DNA of 64,000 nucleotides from Candidatus Ruminococcus avistercoris (GTDB taxonomy: Bacteria > Bacillota > Clostridia > Lachnospirales > Lachnospiraceae). The position numbers were made by a program, and so were the translations under genes. Location of the stretch: the NCBI GenBank assembly GCA_019120315.1, contig DWVJ01000016.1, positions 1-64,000 of the forward strand. The letters are read 5' to 3'. The notes beneath the pieces are model-generated. The model was not told the origin of the DNA. It made no database searches and worked only from the letters and a program-made list of their open reading frames with translations. This document shows positions 7,543 to 16,890 of the stretch, piece by piece. The first letter of the stretch is position 1. Every line of letters begins with the position of its first letter.

Positions 7543-9330
7543 ATGAAACATATTTTGAAAATTGTATGGAGGATCGGGAAAAAGAACGGAATCAGCCTGA
7601 TTCTGTTTGAGATTCTTTACCGGACGGCCGTTATGATGGCCGGCGGATGGATGCTGAACCGTGTCGTTGCTTTTTTGCTGAGACAGCAAAAGTTCAGCTA
7701 TCTGACGGCGGAAAATTACGGAGAATTTATTTGCCGTCCGATAACAGTGCTTTTTTCCGTTTTGTTTCTGGTTTTGCTGGCCTTTCTCCTTTTGGTGGAA
7801 ATATCTGCGGTTTTTCGAGCCGTACAATGTTCGGTGACCGGACGGAAAATAGGTGCGCTGCTGCTGGCCAAGGAAGGTATCGTATCCAGCCTGCAGTTTA
7901 TCCGCCGTCATCCCGTCTTCTGGCCAGGATATGTCCTGGGAACACTGCCCTTTTTGGGGCTGCATTTTATCATCTGGGAAATCATGAATGTGAAGTTGCT
8001 GGAATTCACAGTGGTTCGGATCGTTCAGACCTTTCCCGTAAAATGGATGCTGATTGTATTCTGTGTGCTGCTGCTGGCCGGTTCGGCGGTGATCTCTTTT
8101 TCTCTGCCCTACTGTATTGCAGAGGGAAAGCGGATCCGCACGGGGCTTAAAATAGCGGCGGTTCGAATCCGACGGCGTCCCGGAGCCTATGTGGCCGGTG
8201 TGCTGGCTTTGCAGGGCGTGACGCTGGCTTTGACTGCTGCAGTTTATCTTCTGTCAGCTCTTGTTGGCGTGGCTGGGATCATGCTTTTCATAAAGCCCTC
8301 CGCCCGGATCAGCGGCGTATTGATCTATGGGCTGCAGGCTCAGCGGTTTGTTGCTGTTTTTTGCGGATCTGCCGGAATTTTACTGGGTTTGATGAGCGTG
8401 GGAATCGCTTATTATCCGGGCAGGGGAAGGAGAAATCTGAAGCTTCCCGGCGCTTTTTTTCGGCGGCGGCTGACGGTCCGTCTGCTCACCCTGCTTGCGG
8501 TGGCGGCGGAACTGGGAGTCATTGGGTATCAGACCTTTTACATCGGACGGATTCATAATACGGTGCTGGATTCTTTTTCTGTGACAGCCCATCGCGGCGG
8601 GGCAAATATGGCGCCGGAAAATACCATGAGCGCCATGGAGTATGCGGCGGAAACGATGGTGGACTATGCGGAGATTGACGTTCAGGAGACAAAGGACGAC
8701 GTGCTGGTTCTGCTCCATGACACCAGTTTGAAGCGAACCACAGGGTACCAGGCCGATATCTGGGATATGACATACCAGGAGGTGGCGCAGCTGGATGCCG
8801 GCGTGCGGTTTGCAAACCGGTTTGTGGGCGAACGGATTCCCACGCTGGATGAGGTGATCGAATACAGCCGGGGACGAATGGGACTGAATATAGAGGTGAA
8901 AGATAACGGTCACAACCGGAATATCGTCAGCAAGGTAGTTCAGTGTCTGGAAGAACATGATTTTGTGGATCAGTGCGTGCTGACTTCCATGAACTATTCC
9001 TTTTTGCAGCAGGCCAAAGAGCTGAATCCGGATATCCGTACCGGTTACATCATGACCATGACTTACGGCAGTGTGCGTGACATTGACGCGGCAGATTTTT
9101 TTAGTGTGAAGTATACTTATGTGACGGCTGCCTTTGTGCAGGAGGCGCACAGCTGCGGAAAAGAAGTACATGCCTGGACAGTGAATTATCCGGGAGATAT
9201 TCAGCGGATGATTACCTACGGCGTGGACGGAATCATCACAGACGATCCAGCTTTGGCCCATGAAGTGTATCTGGGCGAGGGGAACGCGCAGAGCAGTTTT
9301 GGCAGTTTGCTGCGGTATGTGATAAAATAA
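7543..9330 (+). CDS. Membrane-anchored glycerophosphodiester phosphodiesterase
   Basis: A 595-residue two-part protein. Residues 1 to about 340 form a membrane domain with about seven or eight hydrophobic helices (the GDPD membrane domain). Residues from about 345 form a GDPD TIM barrel: catalytic motif TAHRGGANMAPENT, the acidic pair EIDVQETKDD, the second histidine LLHDTSL, and the end motif AWTVNYPGDI. It should hydrolyse glycerophosphodiesters, such as deacylated phospholipids or lipoteichoic acid units, to sn-glycerol 3-phosphate at the membrane surface. The start ATG 7543 follows AAAGGATGCGGGA. The next gene begins 60 bases later from its own promoter. Confidence 0.9.
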   Translation: MKHILKIVWRIGKKNGISLILFEILYRTAVMMAGGWMLNRVVAFLLRQQKFSYLTAENYGEFICRPITVLFSVLFLVLLAFLLLVEISAVFRAVQCSVTGRKIGALLLAKEGIVSSLQFIRRHPVFWPGYVLGTLPFLGLHFIIWEIMNVKLLEFTVVRIVQTFPVKWMLIVFCVLLLAGSAVISFSLPYCIAEGKRIRTGLKIAAVRIRRRPGAYVAGVLALQGVTLALTAAVYLLSALVGVAGIMLFIKPSARISGVLIYGLQAQRFVAVFCGSAGILLGLMSVGIAYYPGRGRRNLKLPGAFFRRRLTVRLLTLLAVAAELGVIGYQTFYIGRIHNTVLDSFSVTAHRGGANMAPENTMSAMEYAAETMVDYAEIDVQETKDDVLVLLHDTSLKRTTGYQADIWDMTYQEVAQLDAGVRFANRFVGERIPTLDEVIEYSRGRMGLNIEVKDNGHNRNIVSKVVQCLEEHDFVDQCVLTSMNYSFLQQAKELNPDIRTGYIMTMTYGSVRDIDAADFFSVKYTYVTAAFVQEAHSCGKEVHAWTVNYPGDIQRMITYGVDGIITDDPALAHEVYLGEGNAQSSFGSLLRYVIK

Positions 9331-9333
9331 AGT

Positions 9334-9361
9334 TTGCTTTCTGAAAAAATCATGCTATACT
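9334..9361 (+). promoter_or_regulatory. Promoter of the ftsW-like gene
   Basis: TTGCTT (9334-9339), a 16-base spacer and TGCTATACT with an extended -10 (TATACT at 9356-9361). It overlaps an in-frame TTG that could be mistaken for a start codon. Confidence 0.65.
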
Positions 9362-9393
9362 TACAGGGAAAGTTGGTAAAGGATTGTGATATC

Positions 9394-10566
9394 ATGCGAA
9401 AAGCAATTGGAAAATTTTTCAGCCAGCTGCGGGAAAAGGCTGATTATTACGACTATAACCTGTTGGCTGTGGTGATTCTTTTGACCTGCTTCGGCCTGGT
9501 GATGCTTTACAGTACCAGCGCCTATGAGGCGGAAATCCGTTTCGGCGACGACATGCACTATTTTGCCCGACAGGCGTGGATCAGCCTGGCGGCAGTTCTG
9601 AGCGCCGTGGTTATTTCGAAGTTTGATTACCATATTTTGATTAAGCTGTCAGGATTTATTTTTCTGGTGTCCTTTGTGCTGATGGCCATGGTAAAATGGT
9701 CGCCGCTGGGCGTTGTGGTAAACGGCGCCAGACGCTGGCTGTGGCTGGGGATTCAGTTTCAGCCATCGGAGATTGCCAAGATCGCCGTCATCACGTATCT
9801 TCCAGTGGTGATCATCAGTATGGGGAGAAAGGTAAAGACGCTAAAAGGAGTGCTGTTTCTCCTGCTTTTGGGCGCGATCCAGGCAGGCGCGGCTTACCTG
9901 CTGACAGACAACTTAAGTACAGGTCTGATCATCGGCGGCATCACGGTGGTGATGATCTTTATCTCCCATCCGAAGACGAAGCCTTTCTTGATCACACTGG
10001 CGGCGGGCAGCGTTTTGATTGCCATCGCGGTGGCTTATCTGGCGCTGAGTGTGGACAGCAGTGAAAGCTTCCGTATCCAGCGAATCCTGGTGTGGCTCCA
10101 TCCGGAGGAGTACACCGCTTCCGGGGGCTATCAGGTGATGCAGGCTCTTTACGCCATCGGTTCCGGCGGTTTTTTTGGCAAAGGGCTGGGAAACAGCGCT
10201 CAGAAGCTGGGTACGATTCCCGAGGCGCAAAATGACATGATTTTTTCCATTGTCTGTGAAGAGCTGGGTATCTTCGGGGCAGTGATGCTTTTGCTGTTGT
10301 TCTGTTATCTTTTGTACCGGCTGTTTTTTATCGCCCAGAATGCGCCGGATCTGTACGGGTCTTTGATGGTGACGGGTATTTTTGCCCATATTGCCCTGCA
10401 GGTTATCCTGAATATCTGCGTGGTGATCAATGTGATCCCCACTACGGGTATTACCCTTCCTTTCGTCAGTTACGGAGGTACTTCCGTTCTGTTTCTGATG
10501 GTGGAGATGGGAATCGCCTTAAGCGTATCCAGAAAGATTAAGTTCCAGGATAAAATTGAAGGATGA
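9394..10566 (+). CDS. ftsW: FtsW/RodA/SpoVE family peptidoglycan glycosyltransferase
   Basis: A 390-residue integral membrane protein of the SEDS family, which polymerises lipid II with a partner class B penicillin-binding protein. About ten transmembrane helices are visible. SEDS landmarks are GARRWLWLGIQFQPSEIAKI, GGYQVMQALYAIGSGGFFG, IPEAQNDMIFSIVCEELG and the final SYGGTSVL. The start is placed at ATG 9394 behind AAAGGA, since the region before it contains the promoter. Without neighbouring division or shape genes, FtsW, RodA and SpoVE cannot be separated with certainty; the length and motifs fit FtsW/SpoVE slightly better. It precedes acpP, which has its own promoter. Confidence 0.82.
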   Translation: MRKAIGKFFSQLREKADYYDYNLLAVVILLTCFGLVMLYSTSAYEAEIRFGDDMHYFARQAWISLAAVLSAVVISKFDYHILIKLSGFIFLVSFVLMAMVKWSPLGVVVNGARRWLWLGIQFQPSEIAKIAVITYLPVVIISMGRKVKTLKGVLFLLLLGAIQAGAAYLLTDNLSTGLIIGGITVVMIFISHPKTKPFLITLAAGSVLIAIAVAYLALSVDSSESFRIQRILVWLHPEEYTASGGYQVMQALYAIGSGGFFGKGLGNSAQKLGTIPEAQNDMIFSIVCEELGIFGAVMLLLLFCYLLYRLFFIAQNAPDLYGSLMVTGIFAHIALQVILNICVVINVIPTTGITLPFVSYGGTSVLFLMVEMGIALSVSRKIKFQDKIEG

Positions 10567-10581
10567 ATTTCGTAAAAGCGG

Positions 10582-10610
10582 TTGACAAACATGGCAAATA
10601 TAGGTATGCT
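10582..10610 (+). promoter_or_regulatory. Sigma-A promoter of acpP
   Basis: TTGACA (10582-10587) and TATGCT (10605-10610) with a 17-base spacer, giving a leader of about 70 bases before the ATG at 10686. Confidence 0.8.
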
Positions 10611-10685
10611 TTGAGCATATAAGGTGCGTGTTGTGGTGGAAGTCAGCGGCACGTCACAGTTTGGATGTATAAAGGAGAGAAGGAT

Positions 10686-10919
10686 ATGTTTGAGAAAATG
10701 AAAGAGATCATCGCAGAACAGCTGAACTGCGATGCCAACACAATTTTCCCGGATACTTCGTTTAAGGATGATCTGGGAGCAGATTCCCTGGATCTGTTTG
10801 AGCTGGTGATGGCTTTGGAGGAGGAGTATTCCATCGAGATACCATCGGATGATCTGACAGATCTTCTGACGGTAGGCGATGTGGTAGAGTATTTGAAGAC
10901 AAAAGGTGTGGAGGAATAA
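10686..10919 (+). CDS. acpP: Acyl carrier protein
   Basis: A 77-residue acidic helical carrier protein for fatty acid synthesis. The phosphopantetheine attachment site is Ser34 in [20 protein letters not shown]. The ATG at 10686 follows AAGGAGAGAAGGAT. The length is normal. The usual fab genes are not adjacent; gltX follows 41 bases downstream, with a small hairpin between. A Sfp-type phosphopantetheinyl transferase that could activate it is encoded about 3.3 kb downstream. It could alternatively be a special-purpose carrier protein, but the sequence is like housekeeping AcpP. Confidence 0.93.
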   Translation: MFEKMKEIIAEQLNCDANTIFPDTSFKDDLGADSLDLFELVMALEEEYSIEIPSDDLTDLLTVGDVVEYLKTKGVEE

Positions 10920-10933
10920 TCCACGCCTTTATT
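10902..10933 (+). terminator. Weak terminator or attenuator hairpin after acpP
   Basis: AAAGGTGTGG (10902-10911) pairs with CCACGCCTTT (10921-10930), a 10-bp stem with one G-T pair, overlapping the acpP stop codon. The T tail is short, so partial read-through into gltX is likely. Confidence 0.5.
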
Positions 10934-10960
10934 ATCGTTACAGAGACGAAGGAGGAGCGT

Positions 10961-12412
10961 ATGACAAAAGTAAAAACCAGATTTGCACCCAGTCCCACAG
11001 GCAGAATGCATGTGGGAAATTTAAGGACAGCGCTGTACGCATATCTGATTGCCAAACATGCAGGCGGCGACTTCATGCTGCGTATCGAGGATACGGATCA
11101 GGAACGGTTTCAGGAGGAAGCGCTGGGGATCATATACCGGACTCTGGAAAAGACCGGACTGATTCCGGACGAAGGACCGGGGAAGGAAAAAGACTGCGGC
11201 CCGTATGTGCAGAGCGAACGGTGCGCCCAGGGGATTTATATGAAATATGCGAAACAGCTGATCGACCAGGGGGACGCTTACTATTGTTTCTGTGACAAAG
11301 AAAGACTGGAGTCTTTGCGGACGGATGTGGCCGGAAAAGAGATCGTGGTTTACGATAAACACTGTCTGCATCTTTCCAAGGAAGAGGTACAGGCCAACCT
11401 GGACAAGGGGATGCCCTATGTGATTCGCATCAATATGCCCACGGAAGGCGTCACCACTTTCCATGACGAGATCTACGGCGACATCACTGTTCCCAACGAG
11501 GAGCTGGATGATATGATTCTGATAAAATCGGACGGCTACCCCACTTACAATTTTGCCAATGTGGTGGACGACCATCTGATGGGAATCACCCATGTGGTGA
11601 GAGGCAATGAATATCTGTCTTCCGCGCCCAAGTATAACCGCCTGTATGAGGCGTTCGGGTGGGAAGTCCCCGTTTATGTACATTGTCCGCTGATTACCAA
11701 CGAAGCCCATCAGAAGCTGAGTAAGCGCAGCGGCCATTCTTCCTATGAGGATCTGATCGATCAGGGATTTTTAAGCGAGGCGGTGGTCAATTATGTGGCC
11801 CTTCTTGGCTGGAGCGCGCCGGATAACCGGGAGATCTTTTCTCTGGAAGAGCTGGTTGAAGCTTTCGACTATCGTCATATGAGCAAATCCCCGGCCGTGT
11901 TTGATATTGTAAAGCTGAAGTGGATGAACGGTGAATATCTGAAAAAAATGGACGGCGATGCCTTTTATGAGATGGCGCTTCCTTACATCAAAGAAGTTGT
12001 CACCAAAGATTACGATCTGCGCAAAATTGCCGATATGGTGAAAACCAGAATCGAGATTTTCCCGGACATCAAAGAGCATATTGATTTCTTTGAACAGGTT
12101 CCGGAATATGATATTTCCATGTATGCCCACAAAAAGAGCAAGACGACGGTTCAGACTTCTCTTCAGGTGCTGCAGGAAGTACTGCCGATCCTGGAGGCGC
12201 AGGAGGATTACAGCAACGACGCCCTCTATGAAACACTGTCGGCTTATCTGAAAGAAAAGGGGTACAAGGTGAACTATGTGATGTGGCCCATCCGTACCGC
12301 CGTTTCCGGCAAGCAGATGACACCGGCGGGTGCCACCGGAATCATGGAAGTTCTGGGAAAAGAGGAATCACTGAAACGAATCCGTCAGGCTATAGAGAAA
12401 TTAAGCGCATGA
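10961..12412 (+). CDS. gltX: Glutamyl-tRNA synthetase
   Basis: A 483-residue class Ic aminoacyl-tRNA synthetase that charges tRNA-Glu (and probably tRNA-Gln, corrected later by GatCAB, as in most Firmicutes). The HIGH signature appears as [18 protein letters not shown] at residues 9-26, and the KMSKS signature as KLSKRSG. The C-terminal anticodon-binding region is present and the length is normal. Start ATG 10961 is preceded by AAGGAGGAGCGT. Its stop overlaps the start of the next helicase gene by ATGA, so these two are translationally coupled. Confidence 0.96.
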   Translation: MTKVKTRFAPSPTGRMHVGNLRTALYAYLIAKHAGGDFMLRIEDTDQERFQEEALGIIYRTLEKTGLIPDEGPGKEKDCGPYVQSERCAQGIYMKYAKQLIDQGDAYYCFCDKERLESLRTDVAGKEIVVYDKHCLHLSKEEVQANLDKGMPYVIRINMPTEGVTTFHDEIYGDITVPNEELDDMILIKSDGYPTYNFANVVDDHLMGITHVVRGNEYLSSAPKYNRLYEAFGWEVPVYVHCPLITNEAHQKLSKRSGHSSYEDLIDQGFLSEAVVNYVALLGWSAPDNREIFSLEELVEAFDYRHMSKSPAVFDIVKLKWMNGEYLKKMDGDAFYEMALPYIKEVVTKDYDLRKIADMVKTRIEIFPDIKEHIDFFEQVPEYDISMYAHKKSKTTVQTSLQVLQEVLPILEAQEDYSNDALYETLSAYLKEKGYKVNYVMWPIRTAVSGKQMTPAGATGIMEVLGKEESLKRIRQAIEKLSA

Positions 12413-14244
12413 ATCTGAATCAGGAACAGAAACAGGCGGTCCTTCACAGGGAAGGACCGATGATGGTTCTGGCCGGTCCCGGTTCCGGGAAAACAGCGGT
12501 GATCACGGCCAGAACCGCTTACTTGATAGAACATTATCACATTGCTCCTTCTTCCGTGCTGGTGGTGACTTTTACCAGAGCTGCAGCCGGTGAAATGAAG
12601 GAGCGTTTTTTGTCTCTGGTAAAGGGGCGGTATACCCAGGTGCATTTTGGCACCTTTCACGGCATTTTCTATGGAATATTAAAACAGGCTTACGGGCTGA
12701 ATTCCGCGAACATTATTCCCGAGGGAGACAGGAAGCGCCTGCTGAGTGAACTGATCGGGATCAGCGGGATGGAAGTGGAGGATGAGAAAGAGACGTTGGA
12801 GCTTCTGGAACAGGAGATCAGTACGGTGAAGACGGAACAGATTCCGCTGGAGCATTTTTATTCCGGAAGCTGCCCGGAGGAAGTTTTTCGGCAGATTTAC
12901 CGCAGCTACCATCAGGAACTGCGCAGAAAGCGTCTGCTGGATTTTGATGATCTGATGGTGTATTGTTATGATCTTTTTGTCAAAAGGCCGGATATCCTGA
13001 AAAGATGGCAGGAGCGGTTTCGCTATATTCTGGTGGATGAATTTCAGGATGTGAACCTGCTTCAGTACCGGATCGTCCGTATGCTGGCGGCTCCTGAAAA
13101 TAATCTTTTCGTGGTGGGAGACGACGATCAGTCCATCTACCGTTTTCGCGGGGCAAAACCAGAGATCCTTTTTTCTTTCCCGCGGGACTATCCTGGATGC
13201 GGACAGATTACACTGCGTCAAAACTATCGCTGCAGCAGGGCTGTGGTCAATTGTTCTTTAAGGCTGATCCGACATAACACAAAGCGGTACGAAAAGGAGC
13301 TGCGGACAGAAAATGAACAGGGGGAAGCGGTAGAGATTCATCCCTTTGCGGACGAGGAGGCGCAAAGCCTTTATCTGGTCCGGTCGATCACGGAGATCAT
13401 AAAGGAAGGCTGCGCGCCAAATGAGATCGCCGTTCTTTTTCGAACCAATACGGAAAGCCGCCAGACCGTATCGCGGCTGATGGAATATAACATTCCTTTT
13501 GTGATGAAAGATACGGTTCCCAATCTGTTTGAACATTGGATTGGACGCCAGATTCTTTCCTATCTGCGTCTTTCACGGGGAGGAAGAAACCGGAGTGATT
13601 TTCTGACGATCATGAACAGACCCAATCGGTATCTGTCCCGGGAGGCTTTTTGGGAAAGAGAGGTTTCCTTTGAATCGCTCTATCAGTTCTACGAAGAGAA
13701 GGAATGGATGTGTGACCGAATTGAAAAGCTGGAGGAGGATCTGAAAAGGATGGGCGCTATGGCGCCGTTTGCCGCTATCAATTATTTATGCTGCGGCGTG
13801 GGATACCGGGACTACATCATTGAATATGCCAGGAAACGGAAACTAAGGGAGGAGGATCTGCTGGAAATTCTGGAGGAAATCCAGCAGAGCAGCCGTCCGT
13901 ACCGTACTTTTGAGGAGTGGTGCGGTTATATCCAGGAGTATTCTCTTTTACTGCAGCAAAAAAAACGTTCCCAGAATGATGACGGCGTAATGATTTGTAC
14001 GCTTCACGGGGCGAAGGGGCTGGAGTACGATCATGTCTACATCGTAAATGTCAATGAAGGGACGATTCCCTATCACAAGGCGGTGCTGGAAGAAGAGCTG
14101 GAGGAAGAGCGCAGACTGCTCTATGTGGGGATGACAAGAGCCAGAAAAACCCTTCATCTTTATTATCCGGAAAAGAGGTATCAGAAAAAGCGCAAACCTT
14201 CTGCATTTCTGGAGGAGATACTGGAAAGGAAGATTGATGACTGA
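12409..14244 (+). CDS. UvrD/PcrA-like superfamily 1 DNA helicase
   Basis: A 611-residue 3'-5' DNA helicase. All SF1A motifs are visible: Q motif ([10 protein letters not shown]), Walker A (AGPGSGKT), Ia ([10 protein letters not shown]), Walker B (LVDEFQDVN), III ([15 protein letters not shown]), IV (LRQNYRCS), V ([20 protein letters not shown]) and VI ([16 protein letters not shown]). It is shorter than typical PcrA (about 720-750) mainly because the C-terminal tail that binds RNA polymerase is missing and the 1B/2B inserts are reduced. It is therefore more likely an accessory UvrD paralogue than the housekeeping PcrA. Start ATG 12409 overlaps the gltX stop by four bases. Confidence 0.88.
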   Translation: MNLNQEQKQAVLHREGPMMVLAGPGSGKTAVITARTAYLIEHYHIAPSSVLVVTFTRAAAGEMKERFLSLVKGRYTQVHFGTFHGIFYGILKQAYGLNSANIIPEGDRKRLLSELIGISGMEVEDEKETLELLEQEISTVKTEQIPLEHFYSGSCPEEVFRQIYRSYHQELRRKRLLDFDDLMVYCYDLFVKRPDILKRWQERFRYILVDEFQDVNLLQYRIVRMLAAPENNLFVVGDDDQSIYRFRGAKPEILFSFPRDYPGCGQITLRQNYRCSRAVVNCSLRLIRHNTKRYEKELRTENEQGEAVEIHPFADEEAQSLYLVRSITEIIKEGCAPNEIAVLFRTNTESRQTVSRLMEYNIPFVMKDTVPNLFEHWIGRQILSYLRLSRGGRNRSDFLTIMNRPNRYLSREAFWEREVSFESLYQFYEEKEWMCDRIEKLEEDLKRMGAMAPFAAINYLCCGVGYRDYIIEYARKRKLREEDLLEILEEIQQSSRPYRTFEEWCGYIQEYSLLLQQKKRSQNDDGVMICTLHGAKGLEYDHVYIVNVNEGTIPYHKAVLEEELEEERRLLYVGMTRARKTLHLYYPEKRYQKKRKPSAFLEEILERKIDD

Positions 14245-14767
14245 GATTACGCTTTATGTGGGGAAAATGGATAAGGGACCGAAAAAGCAGGAGCATGAGG
14301 CGGGAAGACGTCTGCTGGCAGCCGGTCTTATGGACAGGTTTGGGGTAACGCTTCGAAAAGAGGATCTGGCGGTTGCCGAAAAAGGAAAACCCTATCTGAA
14401 GGGGAGAGAGGATCTTCATTTTAATATCAGCCATTCCGGGAACTTTGTACTCTGCGCCCTTGGGGAATGCCCGCTGGGTGTGGACATTGAGCGGCACAAA
14501 GATCTGCATTTTCTGCGGACAGGCAGAAGATTTCTGTCGGAAGAAGAGTGGAAGCAATGGGAGAAAAGCGAAGATCCCCGCAAATATTTTTTCGACCGCT
14601 GGGTGATCCGGGAAGCTTATCTTAAGTGGAAAGGGACCGGCATCGATCGGGATCTTTGCAGTCTTTCCTTCGACGGACAGGGAAGACTGTTTCATGTGGC
14701 TGATGGATACAGCGCTGCAGTGTGGACGGAGGAATCTTTTTTTCTCCGTCTTCGTTTTTTATTCTAA
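14237..14767 (+). CDS. 4'-phosphopantetheinyl transferase, Sfp type
   Basis: A 176-residue transferase that moves the 4'-phosphopantetheine arm of CoA to the serine of a carrier protein. Landmarks are the Mg-binding GVDIERHKD and the second motif FDRWVIREAYLKWKGTG. The HFNISHSGN segment is the usual Sfp substrate loop. The ATG at 14237 overlaps the helicase stop by 8 bases and follows GGAAAGGAAG. No nonribosomal peptide or polyketide genes are in the window, so its most likely substrate is the acyl carrier protein encoded at 10.7 kb, making it an AcpS substitute; this is inference. Confidence 0.87.
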   Translation: MTEITLYVGKMDKGPKKQEHEAGRRLLAAGLMDRFGVTLRKEDLAVAEKGKPYLKGREDLHFNISHSGNFVLCALGECPLGVDIERHKDLHFLRTGRRFLSEEEWKQWEKSEDPRKYFFDRWVIREAYLKWKGTGIDRDLCSLSFDGQGRLFHVADGYSAAVWTEESFFLRLRFLF

Positions 14768-14789
14768 AATAGAAATCTTCTCATATATT
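14761..14789 (+). promoter_or_regulatory. Candidate sigma-E promoter of the spoIIIA operon
   Basis: CATATATT at 14782-14789 matches the sigma-E -10 consensus CATACAnT at seven of eight positions, and ATTCTAA lies 14 bases upstream as a poor -35. The position, 20 bases before spoIIIAA, fits the known sigma-E control of this operon. Confidence 0.45.
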
Positions 14790-14808
14790 GTGTTAAGAGG
14801 TGAACGGT

Positions 14809-15762
14809 ATGAGAGAAGAGATAGGTAAGCTGTTTCCGAAAGAGGTGAGAAACCTTCTGGAAAAAGCAGAGTTAAAGCAGGAATATCTGCAGGAAATCCG
14901 TCTGCGGATCAACGGGCCTTTGCTGGTGGTCTATCGGGGCGAGGAGTACTTTCTCGGAGCGAAGGGAGGACTGTGCAAAGATCCGGGCCAGGCTTTTTAC
15001 GTTTGCAGACGCTGTCTTCAGGAAACACTGGAATATCTTTCCGGCTATTCCCTCTATGCTTATGAGGAAGAAGTACGGCAGGGCTATCTGACTTTGCAGG
15101 GAGGCCATCGGGTGGGGCTGGCAGGGAAAACCATATTGGACGGAGAAAAGATAACGAGCATTCGCTTTATTTCTTTTATCAATATCCGTTTTTCTCATCA
15201 GGTGAAAGGCTGCGCCTCTGTCATTCTGCCCTATATCGCGCAGGGGAGTACCGTACGCCATACGCTGCTGATTTCACCGCCGCGCTGCGGAAAAACCACG
15301 ATCCTGCGGGATCTGATCCGGCAGATATCCGACGGAGATGAAAAAAGGCCGGGACATTGTGTGGGGGTTGTGGACGAGCGTTCGGAGATCGGAGGGTGCC
15401 ATCAGGGAGTGCCGCAAAACGACGTGGGGATACGCACGGATGTGCTGGACGGCTGCCCCAAGGCGGAGGGAATGATGATGCTGATCCGCTCCATGTCGCC
15501 GGAGGTGATTGCTGTGGATGAGATTGGCAGCTATGAAGATATCCACGCCATCGAGTCGGTGATCCACTGCGGCTGCAGGCTGCTGGCCACGGTTCACGGC
15601 AGTTCCATCGATGATATCAAAAGGAAACCGCTGCTGAACCGTCTGGTAAAAGAGAAGATTTTTGAGCGGTATATTCTTCTGGAGGGCAGACCGCGGGCGG
15701 GAACTGTGCGGCAGATTTTTGATGAAAGGGGCGGCTGCCTGTTCCAGGGAGACGGGATATGA
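14809..15762 (+). CDS. spoIIIAA: Stage III sporulation protein AA (secretion-type ATPase)
   Basis: A 317-residue ATPase of the mother cell that resembles type II/IV secretion motors and energises the SpoIIIA-SpoIIQ channel between mother cell and forespore. Walker A is SPPRCGKTTILRDL, Walker B-like EVIAVDEIG, and a conserved GVVDERSEIGGC segment is present. The ATG at 14809 follows AAGAGGTG; an in-frame GTG three codons upstream is within this binding site. It is the first gene of an eight-gene operon with tight spacing; its stop overlaps spoIIIAB by ATGA. Confidence 0.95.
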   Translation: MREEIGKLFPKEVRNLLEKAELKQEYLQEIRLRINGPLLVVYRGEEYFLGAKGGLCKDPGQAFYVCRRCLQETLEYLSGYSLYAYEEEVRQGYLTLQGGHRVGLAGKTILDGEKITSIRFISFINIRFSHQVKGCASVILPYIAQGSTVRHTLLISPPRCGKTTILRDLIRQISDGDEKRPGHCVGVVDERSEIGGCHQGVPQNDVGIRTDVLDGCPKAEGMMMLIRSMSPEVIAVDEIGSYEDIHAIESVIHCGCRLLATVHGSSIDDIKRKPLLNRLVKEKIFERYILLEGRPRAGTVRQIFDERGGCLFQGDGI

Positions 15763-16277
15763 CGGCGAAGGCGGCCGGCATCTGTCTGATCGTACTGTCC
15801 AGTTTTGGACTGGGACTGATAAAAAGTGTGGAACTGCAGAAAAGATACCGGCTGCTAAAGGAATGGGAGAAGATTGTCCTTTTGCTGGAACAGGAAATTT
15901 CCTGTCATATACCGCTTCCGGAAGCATACCATAGAGTGGGAGACAGGGTATGCGATCCTTTTAAACCGTTTTTGGAAAGTCTTTCAAAACAGCTGGACGC
16001 CCATGGAGGGAAATCTTTTCGGGAGATTTTCACCCAGGAGGGCAAGCGCTGTCTGGCCGGCGGATGTTTAACGGGGGAGGATCTGCGCCAGATCTGCGCG
16101 CTGGGGGATCTTGTGGGTTTTGCAGACCGAAAGACGCAAAAAAATCTGCTGGACAGGTACCGAAAAGAGCAGGAAATCCGTCTGGCACAGCTGGGGGAAC
16201 AGCTGCCGGCAAAGCAAAAACTGTACCGCAGTCTGGGAATTCTGGGCGGGGCATTTCTGGGAATTTTGCTGCTTTGA
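15759..16277 (+). CDS. spoIIIAB: Stage III sporulation protein AB
   Basis: A 172-residue membrane protein. It has an N-terminal hydrophobic helix (ICLIVLSSFGLGL), a central helical domain resembling the GspF type of secretion-system platform proteins (KIVLLLEQEISCHIPLPEAY), and a C-terminal membrane helix (GILGGAFLGILLL). It is expected to sit in the mother-cell membrane and connect the SpoIIIAA ATPase to the channel. The start overlaps the spoIIIAA stop by four bases. Length is normal for the family. Confidence 0.93.
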   Translation: MTAKAAGICLIVLSSFGLGLIKSVELQKRYRLLKEWEKIVLLLEQEISCHIPLPEAYHRVGDRVCDPFKPFLESLSKQLDAHGGKSFREIFTQEGKRCLAGGCLTGEDLRQICALGDLVGFADRKTQKNLLDRYRKEQEIRLAQLGEQLPAKQKLYRSLGILGGAFLGILLL

Positions 16278-16296
16278 CAAAGGGGGGGGAGAAAAG

Positions 16297-16491
16297 TTGG
16301 AAGTCAGTATTATCTTCAAAATCGGTGCGGTTGGCATTCTGGTTTCCGTGTTGAGCCAGGTGCTGAAACACAGCGGAAGAGAAGAACAGGCTTTCCTGGC
16401 CAGCCTGGCGGGGCTGGTCATTGTACTTTTCTGGATCCTGCCCTATATCAACGAGTTGTTTGAAAGCGTTCGTCAGCTTTTTATGCTTTGA
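16297..16491 (+). CDS. spoIIIAC: Stage III sporulation protein AC
   Basis: A 64-residue protein with two transmembrane helices (FKIGAVGILVSVLSQVL and FLASLAGLVIVLFWILPYI). The start is a TTG at 16297, since the family begins with a short MEVSIIFKI-like sequence and a G-rich ribosome binding site with eight consecutive Gs (16282-16289) lies just upstream. Longer upstream readings would run through spoIIIAB coding sequence. It is a small membrane component of the SpoIIIA channel, paralogous to the start of SpoIIIAD. Confidence 0.9.
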   Translation: MEVSIIFKIGAVGILVSVLSQVLKHSGREEQAFLASLAGLVIVLFWILPYINELFESVRQLFML

Positions 16492-16503
16492 GGGGGGAGA
16501 AGC

Positions 16504-16890
16504 ATGGACGTGATCAGAATCGCCCTTCTTGGCTTCACCGGGGTTTTGCTGGGACTGATTGTCCGGGAATGCCGGCCGGAATTTTCTTTTTACATCAGCC
16601 TGGCCTGCGGGATCTGTATTCTGCTGCTTTCATCGGAGCGGGCGCAGTATCTGATAGAATCCATACAGTCGATCCGAAACCGTCTGCCGGTGGATGCGTC
16701 CTATCTGAATGTTCTGATGAAAATGATCGGCATTGCCTATATCGGACACTTCTCTTCCGGGCTGTGCAAGGATGCGGGCTACGGAGCAGTTGCCGATCAG
16801 ATTGAAATCTTTTGCAGGCTGTCCATGATGGCCATGGCCATGCCGGTCCTGCTGACGCTGCTGGAGATGATCCAGGGATTTCTGGGATGA
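16504..16890 (+). CDS. spoIIIAD: Stage III sporulation protein AD
   Basis: A 128-residue protein with about four hydrophobic helices, starting IRIALLGFTGVLLGLIV and ending MAMPVLLTLLEMIQGFLG. It is a membrane component of the mother-cell side of the SpoIIIA complex. ATG 16504 follows GAGGGGGGAGA, 12 bases after spoIIIAC. Its last codons overlap the spoIIIAE start (ATGA), which implies coupled translation. Confidence 0.94.
   Translation: MDVIRIALLGFTGVLLGLIVRECRPEFSFYISLACGICILLLSSERAQYLIESIQSIRNRLPVDASYLNVLMKMIGIAYIGHFSSGLCKDAGYGAVADQIEIFCRLSMMAMAMPVLLTLLEMIQGFLG

Noticed and set aside
10611-10960. T-box or other riboswitch before acpP or gltX
   Set aside because: The leaders are only about 70 and 40 bases long, and there is no T-box core; only a small terminator-like hairpin is visible.
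16282-16300. Frameshift in a G-run before spoIIIAC
   Set aside because: The run of eight Gs is in the ribosome binding region, and the spoIIIAC frame from TTG 16297 has the complete family sequence, so no correction is needed.
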